From: Bacteroidota bacterium
GTDB taxonomy: Bacteria; Bacteroidota; Bacteroidia; Palsa-965
DNA length: 64,000 nucleotides
Assembly: GCA_006218065.1 (NCBI GenBank)
Contig: VBWE01000026.1
Coordinates: 48,210 to 112,209 of the forward strand
Direction: 5' to 3'
The notes beneath the pieces are model-generated. The model was given only the letters and a program-made list of their open reading frames with translations. It was not told the origin of the DNA and ran no database searches. The position numbers were made by a program, and so were the translations under genes. Each line of letters opens with the position of its first letter. The first letter of the stretch is position 1. Shown one piece after another: positions 17,596 through 25,877 of the stretch.

Positions 17596-18368
17596 TTTCT
17601 AAACTGGCGCACATCCATCCCGACGCGAAAATCGGGGCCAACGTTACCGCCGAAGCTTTCGCTTTCATCGAAGGTGATGTAGTAATCGGCGACAATTGCT
17701 GGATCGGGCCGCATGCCGTAATCATGAACGGCGCGCGTATCGGCAGCAACTGCCGGATTTTTCCCGGCGCTGTGGTCAGCGGCATCCCGCAGGACCTGAA
17801 ATTCAACGGTGAATATACCGTTACCGAAATCGGCGACGGAACTACCGTGCGCGAATTCTGCACCATCAACCGCGGCACATCCGACCGCAACAAAACGGCT
17901 ATCGGGAAAAACTGCCTGCTGATGGCTTACGTGCATGTGGCGCACGACTGCCTCGTGGGCGATCATGTAATCCTGGCGAACAACGTAGGTCTTTCCGGTC
18001 ACTGCGTGATCGAAGACTGGGCGATCCTCGAAGGCTTCGTCGGCGTTTCGCAATTCGTTCATGTGGGTGCACATGCGTTCATCGGCGGGCAAAGCGGTGT
18101 GCGGAAAAACGTGCCGCCTTTCGTCAAAGCCGCCCGCGAACCACTTTCGTATATCGGCGTAAACAGTATCGGCCTCGCCCGCCGCGGCTTCTCGCGCGAA
18201 TCGATCCAGCAGATCGAAGACATTTACAGGATACTCTACGTGAAAGGACTCAACGTATCGAACGCCGTTGCCGTAATCGAAAAAGAAGCGCCTGAATCGA
18301 AAGAAAAAGAAACGATCCTTTCTTTTATCCGCGGTTCGAAAGACGGGATTATCCGCGGAATATCTTAA
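17592..18368 (+). CDS. lpxA: UDP-N-acetylglucosamine acyltransferase LpxA
   Basis: 258 residues. Hexapeptide beta-helix from the start (IHPDAKIGANVTAEAFAFIEG), then the conserved GIPQDLKFNGE, REFCTINRGT and AYVHVAHDCLVGDHVILANN, the latter with the catalytic His. The C-terminal helical domain begins near NSIGLARRGFS. It transfers the first 3-hydroxyacyl chain to UDP-GlcNAc. Its start overlaps the lpxC-fabZ stop (ATGA), so the pair is translationally coupled. Standard length. Confidence 0.96.
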   Translation: MISKLAHIHPDAKIGANVTAEAFAFIEGDVVIGDNCWIGPHAVIMNGARIGSNCRIFPGAVVSGIPQDLKFNGEYTVTEIGDGTTVREFCTINRGTSDRNKTAIGKNCLLMAYVHVAHDCLVGDHVILANNVGLSGHCVIEDWAILEGFVGVSQFVHVGAHAFIGGQSGVRKNVPPFVKAAREPLSYIGVNSIGLARRGFSRESIQQIEDIYRILYVKGLNVSNAVAVIEKEAPESKEKETILSFIRGSKDGIIRGIS

Positions 18369-18383
18369 GTACGCTCAATTATC

Positions 18384-18468
18384 AATTTGAAAATTGAGAA
18401 AATGCGCGCAGGCCATCACACAGGGCATCTTCAAATCTTCAAATTGATTCATTTTCAAATCGGAAAAC
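18384..18468. repeat. TTTGAAAATG-type inverted repeat
   Basis: ATCAATTTGAAAATTGAG near 18384 and TCAAATTGATTCATTTTCAAAT near 18447-18468 pair imperfectly. It is the same theme as the stronger pair at 59742-59848. It lies in the gap between lpxA and the ABC gene. Confidence 0.45.
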
Positions 18469-18486
18469 CAACTTTTTGTGCCCATC

Positions 18487-19101
18487 ATGCTCCGCAACAT
18501 CGGCAAACGTTATAACCGCGAATGGATCTTTCGCGGGGTGGATGCCGAATTCGGGGAAGCGGAATCCTGCGTGATTCTCGGCGCAAACGGTTCGGGCAAG
18601 AGCACATTGCTGCAACTCATTGCAGGCGCGTATATTCCGACGGAAGGACAGGTCGAATATCGTTTCGGCGGCACAGTGACGGAACAGGAAAACCTGTATC
18701 GCTCCGTGAGCATCGCCGCGCCGTACCTCGAACTGATGGAAGAATTCACCCTGCGTGAAACGATCGTTTTTCACAACCGTTTCAAAAACTGGCGCGGCGG
18801 TTTGAATAATGAACAGGTGCTGGAAATTTCCGGGCTGCAATCATCCGCCGGCAAAGCGCTCCGGAATTTTTCGTCGGGCATGAAACAGCGCGTGCGCCTG
18901 CTGCTGGCCATACTGAGCGATACGCCCGTGCTGTTGCTGGATGAACCCTGTTCCAACCTCGATGCAGCGGCAGTGAACTGGTACCAGGAACTTGTAAAAA
19001 ATCACCGCGACAACCGGGTCATCATCGTCTGCTCCAACCAGCAGGAAGAAGAATATTTTTTCTGTACGCAAAAACTATTGGTGGAAAACTTCAAGCAGTA
19101 A
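18487..19101 (+). CDS. ABC transporter ATP-binding protein
   Basis: 204 residues from ATG at 18487; a GTG at 18478 is an alternative. Walker A GANGSGKST, signature NFSSGMKQRVRL, Walker B VLLLDEPCSNLD and a final CSNQQEE in place of the usual H-loop. It is short and soluble, resembling CcmA-type subunits. No permease is adjacent; similar single ATPases are often found just after lpxA in Bacteroidota, so this seems to be part of the conserved neighbourhood. Substrate unknown. Confidence 0.88.
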   Translation: MLRNIGKRYNREWIFRGVDAEFGEAESCVILGANGSGKSTLLQLIAGAYIPTEGQVEYRFGGTVTEQENLYRSVSIAAPYLELMEEFTLRETIVFHNRFKNWRGGLNNEQVLEISGLQSSAGKALRNFSSGMKQRVRLLLAILSDTPVLLLDEPCSNLDAAAVNWYQELVKNHRDNRVIIVCSNQQEEEYFFCTQKLLVENFKQ

Positions 19102-19155
19102 GCAGTACACGCCAGGCCGGAAGATATTATCTTTAATCTCCCAGCAAGTAGCTTC

Positions 19156-19701
19156 ATGAAAGGCCAATCTGTCAAATCCAGCCAGGAATCAAGAGCTGTC
19201 GCCCATTCGACAACGCAGGGAATCAATGCTGTTCAATGCTACCCGGCTGTTGCACAATTTAAAGGCGGAAAAAAAACATTGGGCATACAGGCTCCCCAAC
19301 AGGCTCAGCCAAACTGGTGCTGGGCTGCCGCCTGCAGTGTCATTGTCGGGCAAACTCAACAGTTTCTTGCCAATCAATTTGTAGGCGGAAGAGATGAACA
19401 GTTCGATCCCGTCAACGTGCTGAATACTTACCTGAAATTCGGCAGTGAGAAGAATGGGAAAATACCCTGGGATACCTTAGTGGATGAGGTGGACGCGGGA
19501 CGCCCGGTCATCCTGCTTTTTGGCCCGAAGAAAGACGCTCATTATATTCTTGTAACCGGTTATGACGGCAACAGCAACCGCGACAAAAACAGGAAGTACG
19601 TGATTTCCGATCCTGATAATGGTGGCAATCCACAGCCGCTGACATCAGAGGAATTGGGAAACTATCGCGGTAATTTTATCGGTTATTATCTTGTGATCTG
19701 A
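19156..19701 (+). CDS. Papain-like cysteine protease (C39/C70-like) with short polar leader
   Basis: 181 residues. The motif QAQPNWCWAAACSVI puts the nucleophile at Cys55, and DAHYILVTGYDG supplies His129, followed by VISDPDNGG with Asp152/Asp154/Asn155 as the likely third residue. This is the papain-like fold of the C39_2/AvrRpt2-type family. Residues 1-45 are not a Sec signal but a polar leader (SQESRAVAHSTTQG, VQCYPAVAQF) reminiscent of N-termini seen on toxins and effectors associated with contractile injection systems; that resemblance is from memory and unproven. No immunity, secretion or partner gene is evident next to it. A bacteriocin-type or effector protease is possible. Confidence 0.75.
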   Translation: MKGQSVKSSQESRAVAHSTTQGINAVQCYPAVAQFKGGKKTLGIQAPQQAQPNWCWAAACSVIVGQTQQFLANQFVGGRDEQFDPVNVLNTYLKFGSEKNGKIPWDTLVDEVDAGRPVILLFGPKKDAHYILVTGYDGNSNRDKNRKYVISDPDNGGNPQPLTSEELGNYRGNFIGYYLVI

Positions 19702-19739
19702 AATAAACGGAATACGTTTCAAAACCAACACGACTCACT

Positions 19740-20207
19740 ATGTCCGACGAAAAATTTTCCCTGGCCGAAAGCTGGATGGTCAACCACCGCGTAAACATGA
19801 TGCTGCTCGACGCGATCGACGAAGCGCATTTGACGGTTTCGCACAATACCCGCGCACGCAATATCGGCGACCAGTTCGGTCACCTGCACAACGCACGCCT
19901 GCTCTGGCTCGAAGTCAGTGCACCTGACACAGCCAAGACGCTGCAGAAATACGAAAAAGGCACCGCGACCAAAAAACTGCTGGCGGAACAGTTGGAACAA
20001 TCCGCCAAAGCCATGGCCGGCCTGCTCGATCGTATGGAAAAAGAAGGCAAACCGAAAGGCGGCAAGCGCGGACCGAATAATTTTTTCGCCTACATCATCG
20101 CACACGAAGCGCATCACCGCGGGCAGATCATCATCCACCTGAAATATGCGGATATCACGCTGCCGAAAGAAACCGGTTACGGGATTTGGGAATGGGATAA
20201 GATTTAG
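19740..20207 (+). CDS. DinB/YfiT-like metal-dependent protein
   Basis: 155 residues, four-helix bundle. Histidines that can bind metal are His48/His50 (FGHLHNAR) and His122, His125 and His126 (AHEAHHRGQI); the HxxxH-plus-distant-His pattern is that of the DinB superfamily. Members include thiol transferases and damage-inducible proteins; the activity here is not predictable. It starts 38 nt after the cysteine protease gene, which is weak evidence for a link. Confidence 0.88.
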   Translation: MSDEKFSLAESWMVNHRVNMMLLDAIDEAHLTVSHNTRARNIGDQFGHLHNARLLWLEVSAPDTAKTLQKYEKGTATKKLLAEQLEQSAKAMAGLLDRMEKEGKPKGGKRGPNNFFAYIIAHEAHHRGQIIIHLKYADITLPKETGYGIWEWDKI

Positions 20208-20282
20208 CGTGTAAACCGTATCGGCTTTTTTGTACCTTTTGCAAAAATATTCCCACGGCAAACGGGAAACAAATTCCACAAC

Positions 20283-21881
20283 ATGAAAACACTTTTTGCT
20301 CCGGGCAGAATAAGGCTGGTTATTGCTTTTTTCCTGCTGACCAGCGTTTCTTTTTCCCAAACCATTTTCCAGAAAGCTTACAGCCATACCGCGTATGAAA
20401 ACGGCACCACGGCCCTGCAAACCAGCGATGGCGGCTATCTTGTGGGCGGCACAAGCGGATCGGGACAATTCGGGCCGGATAAAATTTTCCTGGTTAAAAC
20501 GGATGCTGCGGGAAATATCAGCTGGACGAAAAATTACGGCGGATCGGTTTCCGAATACCTCGCGTCCATCATTCCTACTTCGGACGGCGGGTATGCGATG
20601 ATCGGCACAACATACAGTTTCAACACACAGCCTTACGGAAATATTTACCTGCTGAAGATCGACGCGTCCGGCAACCTGCAGTGGACAAAACACTACGGCG
20701 GAAACGGCTCCGATTACGGCTATGCGATCCAGCAGACAACTGACGGCGGTTTCATCATCGGCGGATTAACGAGTACCGGTTCGGCCGGCGGATACGATTA
20801 TTATATCCTGAAAACCGATTCGGCGGGAACCCCGTCCTGGAGCACCAGCATCGGCGGAGCCAGTAACGATGAAGGTTACGACATCGTGCAGACCAGCGAC
20901 GGCGGCTACGTTATTGCCGGCAGCGCGAGCAGTTTTTCGTTCCAGATGATCCCGTATCACAGTTTCATGCTCTGCAAACTGAACGCAAGCGGCACCGTGC
21001 TCTGGTCAAAAATTTACAGCGCGGGCGGGTACAACCTGTGCTACGCTATGGACCAGACTTCCGACGGCGGTTTCGTGATGGCCGGCTGGACCGACGGTTC
21101 CGGCCAGGGTTTGAACGATGTTTTCGTGGTTAAAACCGACAGCGCCGGGAACTTTAGCTGGGGCAAAGTTTTCGGAGGCGACAGTCTCGACATCGCCAAC
21201 GATATCCGCCAGACTCCTAACGGCGGTTATATCGTAGCGGGTTACACCAAAAGTTACGGCGCGGGGAATTACGATGCGTACCTGCTCCGGCTGGATGCGA
21301 ACGGAGATCATCTCTGGTCGACTGTTTACGGCGGACCGGGTTCCGACATGGCCAAAGAAATCAAACTGCACAGCGACGGCGGATACCTGGTCACCGGCAA
21401 CACGTTCAGTTTCGGCGCAGGAAATTCGGACATCTACCTGGTCAAAACCGACGCGAACGGAAGTACGGGCTGCAACGAAGACGATGCGTTCACGGTGCAA
21501 ACCAATCCGAATATCGATGATACTACGGTGAGCCCAATCATCAGCGGAGTTTACCTGGGAATACCTGTAACGACTACGGTCGGAACAGGCGGAACGGTGA
21601 CTTCGCTTTGCAGTACGGCGGGAATAGAGAACGGAGAAGGAAATGAAAACACGATTTCCGTTTTCCCAAACCCGGCCGGAAATACCATCGTGATCAGCAA
21701 TGCTGAACGCGATATCGAAAGCCTGGGCATTTACAATGCGCTCGGGCAGAAAATTACTGCGCTGAATACGATGCAAACGGCGGAAATAATAATGGATATT
21801 TCATCGTGGATCAGCGGCGTGTATTTTATCCGTGCCGTGAAAGCCGGAACGATCGTGAATATCCGCTTTATAAAAGAGTAG
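20283..21881 (+). CDS. T9SS-sorted secreted protein with TSDGGY beta-propeller-like repeats
   Basis: 532 residues with a signal peptide (ending near VSFSQT). Residues ~30-390 contain about seven repeats of ~55 residues with the core QTSDGGYxxxG...LVKTDAxGxxxWxxxYGG, a beta-propeller-like pattern related to the SBBP family. A low-complexity linker follows, then a type A T9SS sorting domain (ISVFPNPAGNTIVIS, LGIYNALGQKI, GVYFIRAVKAG). Exported and surface-bound or released; ligand unknown. It converges on the minus-strand TPR-like gene with 6 nt between their stops. Confidence 0.85.
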   Translation: MKTLFAPGRIRLVIAFFLLTSVSFSQTIFQKAYSHTAYENGTTALQTSDGGYLVGGTSGSGQFGPDKIFLVKTDAAGNISWTKNYGGSVSEYLASIIPTSDGGYAMIGTTYSFNTQPYGNIYLLKIDASGNLQWTKHYGGNGSDYGYAIQQTTDGGFIIGGLTSTGSAGGYDYYILKTDSAGTPSWSTSIGGASNDEGYDIVQTSDGGYVIAGSASSFSFQMIPYHSFMLCKLNASGTVLWSKIYSAGGYNLCYAMDQTSDGGFVMAGWTDGSGQGLNDVFVVKTDSAGNFSWGKVFGGDSLDIANDIRQTPNGGYIVAGYTKSYGAGNYDAYLLRLDANGDHLWSTVYGGPGSDMAKEIKLHSDGGYLVTGNTFSFGAGNSDIYLVKTDANGSTGCNEDDAFTVQTNPNIDDTTVSPIISGVYLGIPVTTTVGTGGTVTSLCSTAGIENGEGNENTISVFPNPAGNTIVISNAERDIESLGIYNALGQKITALNTMQTAEIIMDISSWISGVYFIRAVKAGTIVNIRFIKE

Positions 21882-21887
21882 GTTCAC

Positions 21888-23363
21888 TCAACGCGCAAAA
21901 CTTTCCACCCAATCCAGGAAATCGTAATACATGAACGCATTCCGTTCGTATGCGATCTTCTTCAGTTCCAGCAGGTCTTTTTTCAGTTTCTGAAAATTGC
22001 GCCGTATCTGCTGCGTGGAATTTTCCGTGAGCATCGCATTCAGGAACTGCAGCATTTTTTTCTCGAACAGGAAAAGCTTGTTTTCTTTTTTCAGGAAACG
22101 CTGTACGGAACGTATTTCCGATTCGAGCAGCGACTGGTCGTTCAGATCGAAACGGAGCAGCATAAATAAAATCCGCGCCATGATGTAGGCGTCTTTCTTC
22201 ATGCCTTTTCCGCGTTCGTTGATAAAACTGCTGATAATCTGCGACGCTTTTTTCGGATTACCCGCTCCCCGGTAAGCCGTAGCCTGCTGAAAAACGTTGT
22301 AGGTCCTTTGCTGCGAAACCGCACCGGGCCTGCCGGATTCGGCAAACAGCGCGGTGTTCTTTTCTATCAGCGCAACAGCCCGGCTGAAATTCTTCTGCCT
22401 GTTCAGGTGCATCAGCTCCAGCACGCAGGCCAGGTGATTCCTGTACTCACCGTTTAACGGTAACCGGACAGGTATCGCATGCAGTTTAGCGAGCAGGTCT
22501 TTGGATTCGGCAAAAAGTCCGCAGTGAAATAAACCGAGACTCCTGTTTGCAACCGACCGCACATACAATTTTTCCTCCTGCAGCAGCATGCGTGGATTTT
22601 TCTCGAAGTACCCGATCACTTTTCCCATGTGGGCCGCACAGGATTTGAAATCGCAGAACAGGTAAAGCGCGAGACCTTTTATAAAGTGAAACAGGATCTT
22701 CGCACGCACCGTGAGCGCAGCCTGTTCGTCGCGGAGCAGCGGGGTTTTCAAAAACGAAGCGATCACCTGCAGCTCCGCCTTGTTGCGCGTGGCTTCAAAC
22801 TGCTCGTTGATGACATCCACTTCGATAAACAGTTCCAGGTACCCGGCTTCGTTGACGATCTCCTCCACCGTTTTTTTCATGAACGCACGGTGTTCCGAAA
22901 TACGCTCGCGCAGCATGCTGATATTTTTTGAAGCGATGGTCGCTTCCGTCTGCCGGTGGAAAATGATTTGTCCGTACTGGTGCAGCGTAGCTTCCCCGGC
23001 GATTTTCGCCGCCCGTTTCAGTTCTTTCTCCGCCCATGCGGGCAGGTCGCGGTTTTTAAGCAGGCGGTGATTGTGCAGGTGAAGCGCAACCCGGTCCTCG
23101 TCTTCGCCCGATTCGTGGTACAAACGAAGCGACTGCATTATTTTTTTGAAGAGCTGCTGCTTCAGTTGTTCGAAATGCCGGGCGCCGAATTCCTGTTTCA
23201 GCAGGGTTTCATTATACGTTTTCATGCCGGCCAGCCGCTGGAAAAGTGCGAGATAACGATTGACCGATGCAGGCGTCTGCAGTTTTGCAAAACGCGTAAA
23301 TGCCCGTTTCTCGGATTGTGAAAGCGACCGGGCGAGTATAAAAATCGGGTCGGATGTAGTCAT
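21888..23363 (-). CDS. TPR-like helical protein of unknown function, paralogue of 1760-3307
   Basis: 491 residues, soluble and helical. The N-terminal LARSLSQSEKRAFTRFAKL corresponds to LIKSLDKQEKRYFKIFASR of the gene at 1760; the middle and C-terminal parts share the order of Leu/Lys-rich helices and the end (FMYYDFLDWVESFAR versus VLDFFDFLAWLESKI). Promoter box TATATTTG on the minus strand at 23387-23394. Both flanking genes encode T9SS cargo, as at the first paralogue where exported surface proteins lie next door. No catalytic motif seen. Confidence 0.75.
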   Translation of the reverse strand: MTTSDPIFILARSLSQSEKRAFTRFAKLQTPASVNRYLALFQRLAGMKTYNETLLKQEFGARHFEQLKQQLFKKIMQSLRLYHESGEDEDRVALHLHNHRLLKNRDLPAWAEKELKRAAKIAGEATLHQYGQIIFHRQTEATIASKNISMLRERISEHRAFMKKTVEEIVNEAGYLELFIEVDVINEQFEATRNKAELQVIASFLKTPLLRDEQAALTVRAKILFHFIKGLALYLFCDFKSCAAHMGKVIGYFEKNPRMLLQEEKLYVRSVANRSLGLFHCGLFAESKDLLAKLHAIPVRLPLNGEYRNHLACVLELMHLNRQKNFSRAVALIEKNTALFAESGRPGAVSQQRTYNVFQQATAYRGAGNPKKASQIISSFINERGKGMKKDAYIMARILFMLLRFDLNDQSLLESEIRSVQRFLKKENKLFLFEKKMLQFLNAMLTENSTQQIRRNFQKLKKDLLELKKIAYERNAFMYYDFLDWVESFAR

Positions 23364-23386
23364 TTGAAATATTATACTGATAACTA

Positions 23387-23394
23387 CAAATATA
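23387..23394 (-). promoter_or_regulatory. TAnnTTTG -7 promoter box for TPR-like gene
   Basis: TATATTTG on the minus strand, 23 nt before the ATG at 23363, in a strongly AT-rich divergent intergenic region. Confidence 0.55.
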
Positions 23395-23480
23395 AGTAAA
23401 TCAATAAGTTATAATATTTATTATTAATTTGAACTATTATAAACACCGATTATTTTACCCGCCCCGGCTGCCTGCCCTCT

Positions 23481-23488
23481 TATTTTTG
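23481..23488 (+). promoter_or_regulatory. TAnnTTTG -7 promoter box for serine hydrolase gene
   Basis: TATTTTTG, 16 nt before the ATG at 23505. Confidence 0.55.
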
Positions 23489-23504
23489 TTTAAAACGTAA
23501 CTGC

Positions 23505-24908
23505 ATGAGAAATACGACTATCCTGGCCGGTTTTTTTTTCGCCCTGTTTTGCTCCGGGAAAGCTGTTTCTGCACAAACCGTTCCTACGGCCATTGCCGAT
23601 TCGCTGCAGTCGATTTTGGACCAGGCGCTGCCGGCAAGCTTTACGAATGCGGGCGCCATCATGGAAGTACACGTGCCGGGACAATGGACCTGGTCCGGCT
23701 CGAGCGGGTATTCCATCGCCGGCATCACCGCCGGGCAACCGCTTGCCGTTGCGAATTCCACGGATAAATTCCGCGCCGGAAGCATTACCAAAACGATGGT
23801 CGCTACCTGCATCCTGAAACTTGAAGAAGCCGGTCAGCTTTCCATCGAAGATCCGATCAGCCTTTACCTGCGGGCAACGCTGATCAATGATACGATTGCA
23901 TCCAGCGATACGGTCCGCATCCGGCATTTGCTGAATCACACCAGCGGAATAGCGAATTCTGCCGACAATACGGGCTGCCAGGCCAACGTGCTGGGCAACC
24001 CGCTCGGCGCGCACTCGCTCGAAGAAGCGATTTTCTGCGGCGCCAGCCAGGGCGAAGTTTTTGCACCCGAATTCGCCTGGGCATATTCGAACACGAATTA
24101 TTCCATCCTCGCGATGATCATTCAGAATCTCACCGGCCTTTCGTATCGCGATTACCTTACGCAAACCATCATCACACCGCTCGCACTGGCCGATACGGAG
24201 ATTCCGCTGACCGATACGATTTCCGGCGCGCACATGGGCTGCTACTGGAATATCGGGAACTGGACCGATCTCACGATCATTAACCCCACTACCTATACCG
24301 GCTGGGCCGACGTGGTTTCCACGACAAGCGACCTGAATGTTTTTTACGCAGCGCTTCGCAGCGGGCAGATCATCAACGCGAATTCGCTGGCGGAAATGCA
24401 CACGATGTTCCCGGGTACTTATGGTTACGGGCTCGGGCTTGATTTTTACACCATCGGCGGTGAAGATTACATTGGTCATTACGGCGAAGTGGCGAATACC
24501 AGCGGGATGTTTTTCGCAGACATCAGCAGCGTGAATGCGCCGAACGGATATTACATCACGTACAATTTCAACGTGCAGGGTGCGGATATGCAGAACGATA
24601 TCGACGTGCCCGTGCTCACTTTACTGAACAGCGCATTCAATGCGGTGAACGAAACGACCGCTGCGAAACCCGGCTGCCGCGTTTTCCCGAATCCTTCCGG
24701 GTCGCTGGTGTACATTGAAATTCCAGGCAATAATAACGACGTACAGATCAGGCTGACCGACGGATTCGGAAGAACCGTAGCTGCCGGATTTGTACCCGAC
24801 GGAAATAACCGTTTCCATTTTGACGGATCGCGATACGCACCGGGCGTTTATACGCTTTCCGTGATAACCGGGAACGGTAATGAAATTCAAAAGCTGATCC
24901 TGAAGTGA
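23505..24908 (+). CDS. Secreted class C beta-lactamase-like serine hydrolase with T9SS domain
   Basis: 467 residues. Signal peptide to about residue 23 (AVSAQT). The hydrolase domain carries the three DD-peptidase/beta-lactamase motifs: SITK with Ser93 and Lys96, the YSN of AYSNTNYSIL, and HYG (GHYGEVANTSG) as the third box. The C-terminal ~80 residues form a type A T9SS sorting domain (CRVFPNPSGSLVYIEI, YAPGVYTLSVIT). Likely an exported esterase or D-alanyl peptidase; real beta-lactamase activity cannot be inferred. It is followed 4 nt later by an EamA transporter gene. Confidence 0.9.
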   Translation: MRNTTILAGFFFALFCSGKAVSAQTVPTAIADSLQSILDQALPASFTNAGAIMEVHVPGQWTWSGSSGYSIAGITAGQPLAVANSTDKFRAGSITKTMVATCILKLEEAGQLSIEDPISLYLRATLINDTIASSDTVRIRHLLNHTSGIANSADNTGCQANVLGNPLGAHSLEEAIFCGASQGEVFAPEFAWAYSNTNYSILAMIIQNLTGLSYRDYLTQTIITPLALADTEIPLTDTISGAHMGCYWNIGNWTDLTIINPTTYTGWADVVSTTSDLNVFYAALRSGQIINANSLAEMHTMFPGTYGYGLGLDFYTIGGEDYIGHYGEVANTSGMFFADISSVNAPNGYYITYNFNVQGADMQNDIDVPVLTLLNSAFNAVNETTAAKPGCRVFPNPSGSLVYIEIPGNNNDVQIRLTDGFGRTVAAGFVPDGNNRFHFDGSRYAPGVYTLSVITGNGNEIQKLILK

Positions 24909-24912
24909 TCCT

Positions 24913-25779
24913 ATGCACCGGGCGGGCTCATTTCAGATCGTTGCGGGAGCAATCCTTTTCGGATTGATCCCGGTATTTGTAAGCAGTTGCGCCGGCCTGA
25001 GCATTACCTCGATTGCCTTGGGCCGCGCGCTGTTTGCAGCTTTGTTTGCCGGATCGGTTTTATTGCTGAAAGGCGGAAACCTGCGCATCCGCAGGAAAGA
25101 ATTACTCCACTATTTTACCTGGACTCTTTTTCTCACCGGCGCAATCCTGTGTTATGTGCTTTCCATCCGGTATACCGGCGTGGCGGTGTCGGGCGCTTTG
25201 CTCGGCATTCAGCCGGTGTTCATCATCCTGTTTGTGCGTCTTTTTTTCGCGGAGAAGATCCGCACGCAGGCGATGCTATCCTGTATCGTGGCGATGGCTG
25301 GCATCATACTGGTTTCAGGAATCGGCGGTTCTGAAAACTATTCCGCAAAAGGTTGCGTTTTCGGTCTGCTTTCCGCCGTTTTCCTCGGGCTGAATTTTAC
25401 GTATCATTTGAAATTCATGAAGCACGAAAGTCCGCTGCGGCTGGTGTACATACAAAACCTGCTGCAGTTGCCAGTCCTGCTTCCTTTTGTGCTGGTGAAC
25501 CCCGGAACGGTTTCGTTTGTCGGAATCGGTTCTGTTTTTTTCATGGGTATTTTCTGCACCAGCATCGCGTACCTGCTTATTTATTCCGGTTCGAAGAAAG
25601 TGAACAAGCAATATATCGGCATACTTCAGCTGGTAGAAAATATCATCCCTGTTTTTATCGGCGCGCTGGTTTACCGCGAATCCATTTCCATCGCAGCGGG
25701 CTGGGGTATTGCGCTCATTCTTTTATCGGCGCTGATGGCGGGCGGGCGGCAGGAGAAAAGGGTGTCCGTCAGCAACTGA
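24913..25779 (+). CDS. EamA/DMT-family transporter
   Basis: 288 residues with ten hydrophobic segments arranged as two five-helix EamA repeats; the end of each repeat has the usual pattern (GALLGIQPVFIILFVRLFF; LQLVENIIPVFIGALVYRE). Typical drug/metabolite exporter of unknown substrate. The ATG is 4 nt after the upstream hydrolase stop, so it is co-transcribed by default, though a functional link is not obvious. It converges with the GT39 remnant; a copy of a dispersed 56-nt repeat lies between them. Confidence 0.88.
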   Translation: MHRAGSFQIVAGAILFGLIPVFVSSCAGLSITSIALGRALFAALFAGSVLLLKGGNLRIRRKELLHYFTWTLFLTGAILCYVLSIRYTGVAVSGALLGIQPVFIILFVRLFFAEKIRTQAMLSCIVAMAGIILVSGIGGSENYSAKGCVFGLLSAVFLGLNFTYHLKFMKHESPLRLVYIQNLLQLPVLLPFVLVNPGTVSFVGIGSVFFMGIFCTSIAYLLIYSGSKKVNKQYIGILQLVENIIPVFIGALVYRESISIAAGWGIALILLSALMAGGRQEKRVSVSN

Positions 25780-25812
25780 AGTTCGCGCTGCAATCATCGG
25801 ATTTTCCGGGCA

Positions 25813-25868
25813 AAAAACTATTCCGACGTATGGAAAAAACTTTTCTGTAAAAGGAACTCCGGAGGAAT
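25813..25868. repeat. 56-nt dispersed repeat, copy A
   Basis: Starts AAAAACTATTCCGACGT and ends CTCCGGAGGAAT. It aligns without gaps to 62746-62801, with conserved blocks separated by variable ones (9 and 4 nt). It lies in the convergent gap between the EamA and GT39 genes. Confidence 0.7.
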
Positions 25869-25877
25869 ATTATTTTC

